Part shown: piece by piece, positions 1 to 9,907 of the stretch
Layout of the letters: each line of letters begins with the position of its first letter
Numbering within the stretch: position 1 is the first letter of the stretch
The notes under the pieces: generated by a model
Database searches by the model: none
Told to the model about the DNA's origin: nothing
What the model saw: the letters and a program-made list of their open reading frames with translations, nothing else
Program-made: the position numbers and the translations under genes
Assembly: GCF_000949635.1 (NCBI RefSeq)
Contig: NZ_BAFN01000001.1
Span: 682,001-746,000 of the forward strand
Length of the DNA: 64,000 bases
Reading direction: 5' to 3'
DNA from: Candidatus Brocadia sinica JPN1
Lineage (GTDB): Bacteria > Planctomycetota > Brocadiia > Brocadiales > Brocadiaceae

Positions 1-1151
1 TCTGAGTTAATCGGAATGCGATGTCCGAGATTCCCCTTCCCAATCGCATTCGCCCCCTGAACCAACTGAAGAATGGGTTGTGTGATTCCGTGCGCCAGGA
101 TAAAAACGATAACAACAATAACGAATACACTTACAATCGCCAGGGTAATTACCTGATCTTTTAATTCCATAATAGGCTGAAAGGCCTCAGACGTATCCTG
201 CTTCACAATCAATCCCCATTTCAACTGAGGTATATAACGAAAAGCCGAAAGGACTTCTAACCCCCGGTAATCCAAAGCCTTTATAATTCCTTCTTCCTCA
301 TCATCTAACATAAAAGACTCCGGCACAATTGTTTTCACAGGGATACTCATTTTTAATGCAGCATCCGTAAGATGTCGCGTATTATTGAGGAACAGTAACC
401 GGTCCCCGTCGCGTCGCGCCAGTAAGGTCTCACCCGTTTCACCACTGCCAGGCCAGTCCTGCAGCAATGCTCCTATAGCATCATTTGTATTTACACGGAT
501 AAGAACAATACCATTGATAATCTCTGTTTCCTCCATGGTAATTGGATCCGTTCTTTTCATGATGCCGAAAAGGGTCATTCCTATCCGCTTTGTATATCCG
601 GAATAGTGGACATCTTTCAAAGGTATTCCATTATTTACCAGCACATCAAGATAATACTTGTAATCCCCATCTATTACCCCTATGTTTGATTCCATAGTGG
701 AAATTACGGTCTCGCCGTTCTCTACATCGAGGATAGCTATTTCATCACAATAGATCAACTTTTCCTTGAGTTTGCCTAAATACTCTGAAAGTCTTTTATA
801 ATAGACCTCGCCAATTTCCGATTCTTTCATCCTGTCAATAGTGTGAAATGCTTTTCTCAAGTAAAGCAGATTGGAAAACGATACCTCTAAAGATTTGTTT
901 GTCGAAAGCACCCCAATATCAACCATCCTTTCCTGTAACCAGTTGCTGAGTTGTGCCTTTTTTAAATCCGCAATAGAGGTCAGCTTTTCAACCACTTTCT
1001 CGTTTAACGCTCTTTTTCCACGGTTATACGCCGTACTACTCACGATCAGGATAGGAAGTGTTGTCATGAGAATGAGATAGCAGATGAGTTTAACCTTGAT
1101 ACTCTTAAAAAACCCAACAAGACTTTTTGCCCACGTCCTATTTTTCATCAT
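1..1151 (-). CDS. Sensor histidine kinase, N-terminal part (dCache + HAMP), runs off the window
   Basis: Reading the minus strand from ATG at 1151 (a second ATG follows at once) gives about 383 residues without a stop, continuing past base 1. A transmembrane segment lies near residues 20-40 (LICYLILMTTLPILIV). It is followed by a ~300-residue extracytoplasmic region of dCache type, ending in the typical KWGLIVKQD strand. A second membrane helix (ITLAIVSVFVIVVIVFIL) leads into a HAMP start (ITQPILQLVQGANAIGKGNL). By family this is the input half of a membrane sensor kinase or chemoreceptor; the output domain lies outside the window. The architecture resembles the kinase at the right edge of the window. 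The ligand cannot be told. Confidence 0.8.
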   Translation of the reverse strand, partial: MMKNRTWAKSLVGFFKSIKVKLICYLILMTTLPILIVSSTAYNRGKRALNEKVVEKLTSIADLKKAQLSNWLQERMVDIGVLSTNKSLEVSFSNLLYLRKAFHTIDRMKESEIGEVYYKRLSEYLGKLKEKLIYCDEIAILDVENGETVISTMESNIGVIDGDYKYYLDVLVNNGIPLKDVHYSGYTKRIGMTLFGIMKRTDPITMEETEIINGIVLIRVNTNDAIGALLQDWPGSGETGETLLARRDGDRLLFLNNTRHLTDAALKMSIPVKTIVPESFMLDDEEEGIIKALDYRGLEVLSAFRYIPQLKWGLIVKQDTSEAFQPIMELKDQVITLAIVSVFVIVVIVFILAHGITQPILQLVQGANAIGKGNLGHRIPINS

Positions 1152-1430
1152 CTTCGGAATACAACTCCAAAATAAACCAACCTTTTATCCGGATCACAAA
1201 CAGGCATGATTCGTCATGCAAAGAAACGTTCTTTTGTTGACTTATTATAGTATTTATTTTACCATGTTGCATTGTACCTTAAAAACCTTCTTTTTTGTAA
1301 GTTTTTACCGCACCTAACAAAATCTACACGAGCACATTCTTTACCAGAAGGGATTGAGGGAAATCAAAATTGGTTTTTTCATGCAACGATACTGTGCCAT
1401 AACAATTGATAAAACTCCCGGAGAAAAACA

Positions 1431-2600
1431 ATGCAAAAAAAGACTATCGCTTATCTGACCACGTTCATTTTTATTATAATTTCAGTTCTTACTCAACTCA
1501 AATCTGTACAGGCCCAGGAAGTTTCAAAAACCCCATGGCAAATGTTTCGAGGCAATCTCCAGCATACAGGACAAAGCGCTTACAAAGGAGCGCAAACGAA
1601 TACCTTAAAATGGTCTTTTAAGATAGACACCCGTATTACGTCCTCTCCGTCCATCGCATCCGATGGCACTATCTATTTTGGTTCCATTGACGGCAGACTC
1701 TATGCCGTGAATCCGGACGGCAACGCAAAGTGGGCATTCCAGGTGGGTAATGAAATAACAGCCTCGCCTGCCATTGGAAATGATGGAACAATTTATATTG
1801 GTTCCCGGGACAAAAAGATGTATGCGATCACTTCCGAAGGCAAACTCAAATGGACGTATCAGGTCGGGGGCATTATCCTCTCCTCTGCTGCTGTTACCGA
1901 TAACAGTCTCTATTTTGGTTCAGACGATAATACCCTCTATGCCATCACAACCGATGGCAAGCTAAACTGGAAATATACTGCTAACAGCAATATAACAGCA
2001 TCACCTGCACTCGGAACTGATGGCACCGTCTATCTCTTCGAGGTAAGTGGAGCGCTCCATGCATTATCTCCTGATGGAACCGAAAAATGGGTAAAACGTG
2101 TTGGAACCGGTGTATACGATTCCTATTCTTCTCCGTCAATAGGTTCAGATGGCACTGTGTATTTGGGCACAGACAGCGGCAGATTGGTCGCCGTTAAACC
2201 GGACGGCAATGTAAAATGGTATGTCAATACGGGAAAGGCCGTCCATTGCACCCCTGCTATTACAGAGGATGGGACAATTGTCTTTGGCTCATATAATGGC
2301 TTTGTATACGCCGTCCTTCCAGAATGTAAACTCAAATGGAGTTTTAAGACCAACAATTGGGTGGAATCTTCACCTGCCATTGATGTGGAAGGAACCGTTT
2401 ATATCGGTTCAAGTGACGGGAAACTTTACGCCATCAATGCTGATGGCACCCTGAAATGGTCATTTCAGACGAAAGGGGCTATTGAATCATCTCCGGCCAT
2501 AGGGGCCGATGGAACCATCTATATCGGATCAAACGACAATCACCTGTACGCCATCGGTGGCACAATACAGACGGAATCTGTACCAATGTTTGAAAAATAA
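1431..2600 (+). CDS. Secreted PQQ-like beta-propeller repeat protein
   Basis: 389 residues. An N-terminal signal peptide (hydrophobic IAYLTTFIFIIISVL, cleavage probably after VQA) is followed by about eight tandem ~38-residue repeats of the form SSPSIASDGTIYFGS..GRLYAVNPDGNAKW. These match the PQQ/PQQ_2 repeats of quinoprotein dehydrogenases and BamB. No quinone-ligand or catalytic domain is visible, so this is probably a structural propeller in the periplasm or at the cell surface rather than an enzyme. It stands alone: upstream is the divergent kinase, and the 669 bases downstream hold only a gene remnant. An in-frame ATG at 1431 with hydrophobic N-terminus supports the start. Confidence 0.85.
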   Translation: MQKKTIAYLTTFIFIIISVLTQLKSVQAQEVSKTPWQMFRGNLQHTGQSAYKGAQTNTLKWSFKIDTRITSSPSIASDGTIYFGSIDGRLYAVNPDGNAKWAFQVGNEITASPAIGNDGTIYIGSRDKKMYAITSEGKLKWTYQVGGIILSSAAVTDNSLYFGSDDNTLYAITTDGKLNWKYTANSNITASPALGTDGTVYLFEVSGALHALSPDGTEKWVKRVGTGVYDSYSSPSIGSDGTVYLGTDSGRLVAVKPDGNVKWYVNTGKAVHCTPAITEDGTIVFGSYNGFVYAVLPECKLKWSFKTNNWVESSPAIDVEGTVYIGSSDGKLYAINADGTLKWSFQTKGAIESSPAIGADGTIYIGSNDNHLYAIGGTIQTESVPMFEK

Positions 2601-2784
2601 CTTACCTTTATAGATAGCAGTTACGTTCCCAGACTGCCTGTAAATGCCTACATTAGGTTTAGTTAGACAGGTCTTATAGCTTCGGAAGATCTTTAAGGTA
2701 GTAATCCCCCCAAGAATTACATTTCTAAATAGATGAAATGTAGCGATGACTACATCCTATGACAGAATAATCATTCAAGGGACA

Positions 2785-2955
2785 TTACCACCTTTTTGTT
2801 ATGCCGATGGGATGACCTCTTTTTTGTACAAACACAAGATTCGTATCCTTGACTATAAATAACACTTTGCTCAACCACTGCGTGATGCAATCATTCACAA
2901 TGATAAACAACTTGCCCATGATAATGGCCTTACCATCGAATTCCTATATTTTTCT
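2785..2955 (+). pseudogene. Remnant of a larger protein with an in-frame stop
   Basis: One forward frame reads DGMTSFLYKHKIRILDYK, then TAA at 2857-2859, then HFAQPLRDAIIHNDKQLAHD and NGLTIEFLY. The segment reads like the N-terminus of a widespread uncharacterised protein family that I know only from memory. It has an internal stop and fades into unrelated sequence. The rest of 2601-3269 is A+T-rich with no convincing gene; a reverse reading frame of 90 codons across 2895-3167 shows no recognisable features. Interpretation as a decayed gene is inference. Confidence 0.35.
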
Positions 2956-3269
2956 CCTTTTCTGTTTTTAAAATATACATTCTGGAATTCCAGATAATTT
3001 TCAGCGGGATACCTTCTGTCTTTTTTGAGTATTTCCCTTTGTTTACCATTTGAGAAAAATTTGCACAAATAGGGGAGATTGGGTAAAAAAATTTGAAAAA
3101 ATTTCGCTTCTGAACTGCCATCCTTTACCTGAATCGCTCTTTCAATATCTGCGTTGGATTTCCTCATGATAATTAATTTGATTTTGCCAGGTGATTTTTA
3201 TAAGATTTTGGAATATTTTCGTGTTTATCTTAAAATTACAGTCCCGGTTCTTGCATTGGCTTTGAGGGT

Positions 3270-4175
3270 ATGCATCTTAAATTCAATACACCATCGTTTC
3301 TGCTTACTGCCTTAGTGCAGGGGCATCTTTGTAAGGTACTGTCCTTCCTCCTGATAATTTCTGTTTGTCTTCCATGCTATATTACCTGGGCTGTTACTAT
3401 GAAAGGAAATATCTACAAAACCTCGTCCAAAAAACACAGCGCAAGGAAGTGGATCAGAAATGGACAATCGAACTATAAACGGGGTAGATACGAACGGGCC
3501 GTCAGGGCATATAATAATTCCATTGCATGTTACCCAAAGTACTTTGATGCATGGGATGGGTTGGGAAATGCCCTATATTGCCTGGGAGATTATGATCTGG
3601 CCATTCAGGCTTATGACAAGGCGCTCGGCATCAATCCGGGCCGTAATGCTACCCGGGTGAATAAGGGGATTGCTTTCTATAAGAAAGGTAATTTTGCAGA
3701 AGCCTTAAAGTTATACGACGAGGTACTTGCTTCGGACCCAAAACTTGCAGCCGGCTGGTATAATAAAGGTATTGTCCTGATTGCGTTAGGGAGAAACCAT
3801 GACGCAATGCAGACCTTTGAAAAGGCCATTGAAATCAATCCAAAGGAAGATTTGGCATGGCATGGGAAAGGCTATGTACTAATTCTGCTCGATCAATACA
3901 ATGACGCCCTTAAACTCTTCAGTAATGCGGTTCAGATAAACCCAAACAGGGGATGGGCATGGAATAATATGGGGATTATCCTGAACAGCCTGGGTATGTA
4001 TGATGATGCAGTCAAGGCCTTTGATAAGGCTATTGAAATTAACCCGAAGAGCGCAAGGGCGTGGCATAACAAAGCGAATAGTCTGTATAATATGGGAAAA
4101 TATAACGAGTCTATGAGAACTTATAACAAAGCCATGGAACTGGACCCCCTCTTGTATGCAGGGATTAAAAAATAA
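3270..4175 (+). CDS. TPR repeat protein with N-terminal membrane/signal segment
   Basis: 301 residues. A hydrophobic segment at about residues 20-43 (VLSFLLIISVCLPCYITWA) looks like an uncleaved or cleaved signal sequence. Six or seven tetratricopeptide repeats follow at 34-residue spacing, with the usual A-W..G...Y..G.Y..A...Y.KA..INP pattern (for example AWHGKGYVLILLDQYNDALK). TPR proteins of this kind scaffold protein complexes in the periplasm; no catalytic domain is attached. An alternative internal start is ATG at 3399. It ends 22 bases before the next gene, on the same strand, so the two may be co-transcribed. Confidence 0.8.
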   Translation: MHLKFNTPSFLLTALVQGHLCKVLSFLLIISVCLPCYITWAVTMKGNIYKTSSKKHSARKWIRNGQSNYKRGRYERAVRAYNNSIACYPKYFDAWDGLGNALYCLGDYDLAIQAYDKALGINPGRNATRVNKGIAFYKKGNFAEALKLYDEVLASDPKLAAGWYNKGIVLIALGRNHDAMQTFEKAIEINPKEDLAWHGKGYVLILLDQYNDALKLFSNAVQINPNRGWAWNNMGIILNSLGMYDDAVKAFDKAIEINPKSARAWHNKANSLYNMGKYNESMRTYNKAMELDPLLYAGIKK

Positions 4176-4197
4176 TTATTATTTGAAAAAAAACATC

Positions 4198-5622
4198 ATG
4201 AAAACCATCTCAAAGAAAATATTTCAAACGATATCCGGTTGTGTGGTACTGGTTTTTTTCGCACTGGCGAACCTGCAGCAAATTGTCCTGGCTGCATGGT
4301 CCTTTACCGCACGGGAGAATACGGCCATCTGTACGGCGATTGGCCAGCAAAGTTCGTTACAAATAATTAGTGACGGCGCCGGTGGCGCCATTATTGCCTG
4401 GGAAGATGCGCGTGACAGCCATTTTGATATCTACGCCCAACGGATTGATGCCCATGGAAATGTCCTTTGGACAAAGGACGGCGTGCCTATTTGTGTTGCG
4501 GCAGAAAATCAGAATCGACCAAAGGTTATCGGTGACGGTGCGGGAGGGGCGATTATTGTCTGGCAGGATATGCGAAGTGGCATTGGCAATTGCGATATTT
4601 ATGCCCAACGTATTAATGCAGACGGAAACCTTCAATGGACAATCAATGGTATACCCATATGTAACGAAATTAACGCACAGAACAGTCCATGCATTACAAC
4701 TGATGGCACAGGAGGGGCGATTATTATCTGGCAGGATTTTCGTACCCACTATGCAGACCTCTATGCCCAGCGTATTAATCAAAGTGGGGAGATGCTATGG
4801 GCAAAAAATGGGGTGCTTGTTTGCGGAACTTCGGGTGCACAGGGCGCACCCATAGCAGTGAACGATGGAACGGGGGGCGCTATTGTTGCATGGCAAGATT
4901 TTCGGAGAAGTTATGCTGACATCTATGCACAACGAATCGATGGAGGTGGTAATGTATTATGGGAAAAAAGTGGGCTAGCAGTATGCACTGCGTTAGGGCA
5001 CGAAAGTTTTCAGGTCATTGTTGGTAACGGCGCTGAAGGGGCAATCGTGGCATGGGTCGATACCCGTAATGGCAATAATGATATCTTTGCCCAGCAGGTG
5101 GATGGGAACGGAGTTGTTCACTGGCTGGATAACGGTATTCCGGTATGTACCGCTTCAGGCAATCAAAACTATCCGATGATTACCAGTGATGGAGCAGGTG
5201 GTGTCATCCTTGCCTGGTGGGATATGCGCAGCGGCGAATTCAATATCTATGCGCAACGAGTTGACCTTGCAGGCAACGCCCTGTGGGGAAAAGATGGTTT
5301 GACCGTATGTGCTGAATCAGGTATCCAAAATTATGTGTATATCACGGGAGACGGTGCAGGCGGTGCAATAATGGCGTGGGACGATAACCGTGGCGCTACG
5401 TTTGATTTGTATGCCCAGAGGATTGATCCAAAGGGAGTTTCGAAGTGGAGCAACAATGGTGTTGCTGTCTGTACAGCACCAGATACCCAATGTTTTCCTG
5501 TATTGATGAATGATGGGACGGGTGGGGCAATCATTGTCTGGCAGGATGGCCGTCACAAAGATAAGAGTTATTGGGATATTTATGCCCAAAAGATCAATGG
5601 ACAGGGCTCTTTGGGAGAATAA
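4198..5622 (+). CDS. Secreted protein of eight ~50-residue tandem repeats
   Basis: 474 residues from the ATG at 4198, chosen over an upstream in-frame ATG at 4156 because the former directly begins a signal peptide (MKTISKKIFQTISGC then a hydrophobic stretch ending VLAAW). The mature protein is almost entirely eight repeats of about 50 residues with core DGAGGAIIAWEDxR, then FDIYAQRID..GNVLW, then DGVPICxA. Repeat regularity suggests a beta-propeller or beta-solenoid, possibly on the cell surface; I do not recognise a characterised family. It follows the TPR gene by 22 bases. No enzymatic motif is visible. Confidence 0.75.
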   Translation: MKTISKKIFQTISGCVVLVFFALANLQQIVLAAWSFTARENTAICTAIGQQSSLQIISDGAGGAIIAWEDARDSHFDIYAQRIDAHGNVLWTKDGVPICVAAENQNRPKVIGDGAGGAIIVWQDMRSGIGNCDIYAQRINADGNLQWTINGIPICNEINAQNSPCITTDGTGGAIIIWQDFRTHYADLYAQRINQSGEMLWAKNGVLVCGTSGAQGAPIAVNDGTGGAIVAWQDFRRSYADIYAQRIDGGGNVLWEKSGLAVCTALGHESFQVIVGNGAEGAIVAWVDTRNGNNDIFAQQVDGNGVVHWLDNGIPVCTASGNQNYPMITSDGAGGVILAWWDMRSGEFNIYAQRVDLAGNALWGKDGLTVCAESGIQNYVYITGDGAGGAIMAWDDNRGATFDLYAQRIDPKGVSKWSNNGVAVCTAPDTQCFPVLMNDGTGGAIIVWQDGRHKDKSYWDIYAQKINGQGSLGE

Positions 5623-5659
5623 AAAGGCGCTTTAGCAAAAATATATGACTGAACGATTA

Positions 5660-5858
5660 GATGGCTGGATGGTTACATGGTTTTTTGAGTATAGATATGA
5701 TTGAAGGCTGATTCAATCTTACAGATTCAACTATATATATTTGAACGATGCTCTTAAGTTTTAAACTCGTACTGTGAAACGAAATCATGCCAAACGTTTC
5801 GGTTCAATCGAGGACGATTGAACCAGCAAAAGAAAAACCGTATAACCATCCAACCATC
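5660..5858. repeat. Nested inverted-repeat element (MITE-like, family A copy 1)
   Basis: Outer arms of 26 bp (5660-5685 and 5833-5858) are imperfect inverted complements. Inside lies a ~121-bp unit (5707-5827) with ends GCTGATTCAATC / GATTGAACCAGC. The inner unit has a homologue at 36434-36573 with perfect 12-bp terminal inverted repeats. No coding capacity. It fills most of the gap between the repeat protein and the transglutaminase-like gene. Confidence 0.75.
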
Positions 5859-5937
5859 TTGCCATTAGCCATATTCTGATTTTATCTCTTTCGACTCTTT
5901 CGGATTAGGGATCGGGTTTTTTCCCGATTCGTACCCT

Positions 5938-6732
5938 TTAATTGCGGAGGGTCGATGGCTGCACGCTTGCAGTTAATTGATGCATCTGTCCGCTGTAACG
6001 GGTAAACATACCCTGAAGTTTTTGAAAAATTTCCCTGATAGTGGCGGTATTATTAAGATAAATACCCCAGGGGAACTGCCCATCCTCAAAAGATTCCGCG
6101 AAGGTTGGAATTACCTCATCCACCGTTCGATTTAACCGGTTATGCCGTAATGTCAAGGTTGGCACGCGTTCTTCAGCCCCGCCAACCATCTCCTCGGGGA
6201 TAATCCCATTCCACTCCTTTGAAAAACCTTCCACGACATATGCCCTGCCACGCTTATCAAACAGTTGATACCATACATGGGCAAAGGCGACCGAGGTATC
6301 TTTGTCTACCACCCAGCCCCATACGATATCTCCGTCAATATTCAGGCCGGAAAGCTGGGAAAAGAACAGAAAGACAGAATCTTCGCAGTCGCCCTTTTTC
6401 CTTTGACGTGTTTCTATGGGTGTCTGCCAGTCATCTGTCTTTGGCGGTTCGGCCCGATAGTCAATATCAAAAGCTATTTCCTTATATGCCTCGTATATCT
6501 GTTCACCGTTATTGAAGGTATTGATACACCATTCTTTATACAGTGGGTTATCAGGAATGCTGCTTCCATCCGGAGCATAAGTCACAATCGGCTTTTCTGT
6601 CCAGATATCTTCAACTGGCTTATAACCCCTTCCGGCCAAAAACAGGTCGGCATAGGAAACATCAGCAAATGCTTTTCCACAGCATAAAGTTGCCAAAATT
6701 CCTGAGATTATGATTGCAAACAAAGATCTCAT
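5938..6732 (-). CDS. Exported transglutaminase-like cysteine peptidase family protein
   Basis: 264 residues from ATG at 6732, which has a strong ribosome site (AGGGAGGATAAT) immediately upstream; a longer frame up to 6807 lacks one. The signal peptide (MRSLFAIIISGILATLCCG, cleaved near AFA) sends it to the periplasm. The core shows the transglutaminase-like triad signature: KKGDCEDSVFLF (nucleophile Cys about residue 112), then FAHVWYQLF (His) and a downstream acidic residue near VVEG. Bacterial members process or cross-link surface proteins, but substrates are rarely known. Monocistronic, minus strand, flanked by repeats on both sides. Confidence 0.7.
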   Translation of the reverse strand: MRSLFAIIISGILATLCCGKAFADVSYADLFLAGRGYKPVEDIWTEKPIVTYAPDGSSIPDNPLYKEWCINTFNNGEQIYEAYKEIAFDIDYRAEPPKTDDWQTPIETRQRKKGDCEDSVFLFFSQLSGLNIDGDIVWGWVVDKDTSVAFAHVWYQLFDKRGRAYVVEGFSKEWNGIIPEEMVGGAEERVPTLTLRHNRLNRTVDEVIPTFAESFEDGQFPWGIYLNNTATIREIFQKLQGMFTRYSGQMHQLTASVQPSTLRN

Positions 6733-7319
6733 AATATTATCCTCCCTGTTTATAGAGTTGACTAAAATTAGTTTCTCTACAAAACCTGTTTTGGTTACGC
6801 AAAACATCCTTATTTACACGCACATAACCAAAGACGGCTTCGGATAACTACTGTTTAGTGTATTACTGTAAACACCAAGCTATTTTACGAGATATTACCT
6901 ATGTTGTCAAATTAACGCATCAGAGCCGCTGAAGAATTCAAAAAGCCTTTGCTCAATAATATCGGTTAAACGTGATGAAACTTAAGAATATTTCAGATAC
7001 TTACTCTACTTTTGGGAATGTTGCTTTAAATGAGGCATTCGACGGCTTTCCTAATGGAGAACGAAGGGTCTCTTTGCTCTACACCACATTTGCTTGTTCC
7101 CAAACTCTGTTTGGGAACACAATGATCTAGAAACTCTGTTTCATGTGAGTGTGGTATGCAAAATTCAGGTATGGGTTTCCTCGAAACAAAGTTTCTCAGC
7201 CAGATGCGTTCCCAAGCAGAGTTTGGGAACGAGTATCGTATTACTTGAGCGTGTTGCTAAAATGGAGATTCACTGTAAAGAAACAGGACGCCTGTAGCAA
7301 AACGAGACACCTGCATAAA
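6733..7319. other. Intergenic stretch with inverted GTTCCCAAAC repeats
   Basis: No gene seen. At 7096-7118 and 7210-7232 the inverted phrases TTCCCAAACTCTGTTTGGGA and TTCCCAAGCAGAGTTTGGGA occur, each itself partly palindromic. They flank about 90 bases with a degraded third copy (AAACTCTGTTT / AAACAAAGTTT). A single related copy sits at 47118-47144. This is a dispersed hairpin repeat, probably transcribed read-through DNA without coding function. Confidence 0.55.
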
Positions 7320-9536
7320 CTAAAATCGGTAACTCAATCCGACAAAAAACGTCCTCCCCGGCCTGGGAAAATCGTCCGGAATGGAAATAGGTCCTGGGTC
7401 ACTATAGTCTTTATCAAGCAAGTTGAATACCGTACCCTGAACCTCCATGGTTTTAAAGAATTCTTTTGCAATAACAGAGAGATTAAGTAGTGCATAGGAC
7501 GGTAAGTCATCTCTGGGGTCGCCTGCTTCCCTGGAACGTCTCCCGCTCACAAAGGTGCTCAGGTTGGTATTGATATACTTCCAGTAGTGGGCGTTCACAC
7601 CAAAGTTGCCAAAGTGCTGTGCCACAAATGGCATGTCATCGCCATCGCCATCTTCCGGATTCTGGAAGGTATAATTCATAAATACGTAATTACCTTTTGT
7701 TATGTCTATCTTCGTCTCCGTTTCGATACCCTGTACGTGCGCATCTCCAAAGTTTTCATATCGTGTAGTACCCTGGGTGGTTGATAACGCACGAAGCACA
7801 ATGAGGTCTTTGATATCATTATTGAAATAGTTAATACTGCTCGTAACGTGTTTATTAAACTGGTAATTTAAACCCACTTCATACGTTCTAATTCTTTCGG
7901 GATCTAAATCCTCATTTCCCTGAATAGAAGGTTTGATAAGGGTAAACATTTCTAAAAAATTTGGCGCACGAAACGCCTCCCCGTAAAGGACTTTTACCGA
8001 TGCATTCTTCATAAATGCCCACGTCAGCCCAGCCCGGGGACTGGTTGTCTCGCCAAAATCATTGTAACGGTCATGCCTTACTCCTAATGTAAGGTTTAAG
8101 GTATCGGTAATATCCCATGTATCCTGTAAATAAAATGACAAAATCCTGCGGGTGTGGTCTTCAAAAAATGGATGTGTATCCGTAAAACTCTGCATGGAAT
8201 CAAGGGGTTCCAGCGTTTCTGGATTATAGTTATATGAAGCGCTTTTAGGGACTTGGTTGATTAATCGGTATTCCATACCCAGAGTAAAAATATTTCCATC
8301 GAATAATCTATAATCGAAGGGGAGTTCTGTACCAACTATTCTTTCAATCACTTTAAGACGTTGAGTAATCCCATCTGGATAGGTTGTAAAAGTGTCAATT
8401 ACACCGTCTCCATCTGTATCAAAAGGTAAGGTTGTACCATCTGGTAGTGCCTTAATATAATTATCCGCATCAAATTGGTCATAATAAACCCTAGGTCTTA
8501 TTGTAAAGCTCTCATCGAATGTTTTCTTGTATCCAACCTCACCAAAAACATAATCAATTTCAAAAAAAGATACGTCAGTTAAGGCATATTGAGGTCCAAT
8601 AAAAGTATCAGCCCTTTTATTTGTGTACCATCCATTAAAATAGAAATCATCGTATGTGGCTTTCAATTCCATGTCATATTCCTGCCTATCGTCATGTATT
8701 CTTCCTGGCGCCAATGACGCGGGAGGGAAACCCAAAGAGGACAGTGCGTTATCCATTAATGTTTGCGTATCACTTTCAATAATTCCATCAAAACCGTTAG
8801 TTTGTCTGTATCTGGCCATGCCGGAAATTCCAAGTTTTCCAAAGGTCTTACCAAACGTGATATTTTCATCATAGGTGTCGAAGTTTCCGTAACCACTGCT
8901 TACCTTTACCCCGTCGATATCCTTTGCGTCAAACGTAATAATATTAACAACCGCTAAAAACGCATTTTCACCATACACGGCAGAACCCGGTCCCCGGATA
9001 ATCTCTATCCTTTTTATATTTTCTACGGGGAAATCATCAAACGTTTCAAATATGCCTCCCCTTGCCGGGTTCATCGTAAAATGCCCGTTCACCATTACCC
9101 TTACCCTGTTTTCGCATTGAACACCCCGTACCACAGGAAGAGATATTCCCAAATCTCCTCTTTTTAAAATTTCAAATCCTGGTACCGTCCTCAGAATTTC
9201 TATAAAGGTGCGGTATCCTAAATTTTTAATCTCTTCGGCTGTAATTACAGTAACAATGCTTGGCGCTTTGCTGAGAGGGGTCTCCTGACGTGTGGCAAGG
9301 GCTGTCGTCTGATCGCACGCCAGCCAGAGACATTCTGTTGCGAATTCCTCCTTAAGAACAGCGCCGGTATAAGAAGCGTCTTTCTCATTATTGGAATGGC
9401 TTTCAGTTATGTGGGTTGCTTCTGTGCCTTCGGCGAGGATCGTAAACGAATAGAAAGGAATGCAGCTAAACAAAATACTGGAGTATACAAAGGGTAGGAA
9501 TAATAAATCTCTTTTGTTTTGGGGCGGTTTAACCAA
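7320..9536 (-). CDS. TonB-dependent outer membrane receptor
   Basis: 738 residues. A hydrophobic N-terminus (LLFLPFVYSSILFSCIPFYS) acts as signal sequence. The plug domain spans about residues 75-200 (PLSKAPSIVTVITAEEIKNL; then IKRIEIIRGPGSAVYGENAF, the conserved end of the plug). A 22-strand type beta-barrel follows and ends in the aromatic terminus FFVGLSYRF expected for outer membrane insertion. Start codon is TTG at 9536, supported by AGGA eight bases upstream and the lack of an in-frame ATG before the plug. It imports a siderophore, cobalamin or another large ligand using TonB-ExbBD energy; substrate unknown. No cobalamin riboswitch or clear Fur box is visible upstream, and no transporter genes adjoin. 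Confidence 0.9.
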   Translation of the reverse strand: MVKPPQNKRDLLFLPFVYSSILFSCIPFYSFTILAEGTEATHITESHSNNEKDASYTGAVLKEEFATECLWLACDQTTALATRQETPLSKAPSIVTVITAEEIKNLGYRTFIEILRTVPGFEILKRGDLGISLPVVRGVQCENRVRVMVNGHFTMNPARGGIFETFDDFPVENIKRIEIIRGPGSAVYGENAFLAVVNIITFDAKDIDGVKVSSGYGNFDTYDENITFGKTFGKLGISGMARYRQTNGFDGIIESDTQTLMDNALSSLGFPPASLAPGRIHDDRQEYDMELKATYDDFYFNGWYTNKRADTFIGPQYALTDVSFFEIDYVFGEVGYKKTFDESFTIRPRVYYDQFDADNYIKALPDGTTLPFDTDGDGVIDTFTTYPDGITQRLKVIERIVGTELPFDYRLFDGNIFTLGMEYRLINQVPKSASYNYNPETLEPLDSMQSFTDTHPFFEDHTRRILSFYLQDTWDITDTLNLTLGVRHDRYNDFGETTSPRAGLTWAFMKNASVKVLYGEAFRAPNFLEMFTLIKPSIQGNEDLDPERIRTYEVGLNYQFNKHVTSSINYFNNDIKDLIVLRALSTTQGTTRYENFGDAHVQGIETETKIDITKGNYVFMNYTFQNPEDGDGDDMPFVAQHFGNFGVNAHYWKYINTNLSTFVSGRRSREAGDPRDDLPSYALLNLSVIAKEFFKTMEVQGTVFNLLDKDYSDPGPISIPDDFPRPGRTFFVGLSYRF

Positions 9537-9907
9537 ACAACAGTTCCTAAAGATTTATCGTTGATTTGCCACAGCGCATGCCGTGACAACGCTAACTCTA
9601 AGTAGCGGAACTATGTATTTTGTACAGTGTGCTACTTTTACTCTGTTTTCGTGATAAATGCGATTCAGATGATCATGGATTTTCCTGGTATGGTAAAAAC
9701 CCTTTTTTTGTTTGATTGCTCAGGCTTTGCCCTTATCGAAACGTTTTTCTGTTATACGAAAAGTCAATAATGAAATTTTGGGTTTTAAGAACTTTAGGCT
9801 TTATAGCAAACCAAATATCTGATGTCAACTAATAATTTAATAAAACTAACGAATTACACGCCAAGAGTCTTGAGGTTGAACGTCTGCACTTCAAGGACAT
9901 TTACCCT

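Noticed and set aside
2895-3167. Reverse frame of 90 codons
   Set aside because: No ribosome site, odd composition, overlaps the forward remnant; no recognisable motif.
4357-4782. Reverse frame of 141 codons inside the eight-repeat protein gene
   Set aside because: Antisense shadow of repetitive coding DNA; its own repeats follow from the sense repeats.
9537-9907. Possible cobalamin riboswitch or Fur box upstream of the TonB receptor
   Set aside because: No B12-box or 19-bp Fur palindrome could be found by eye.
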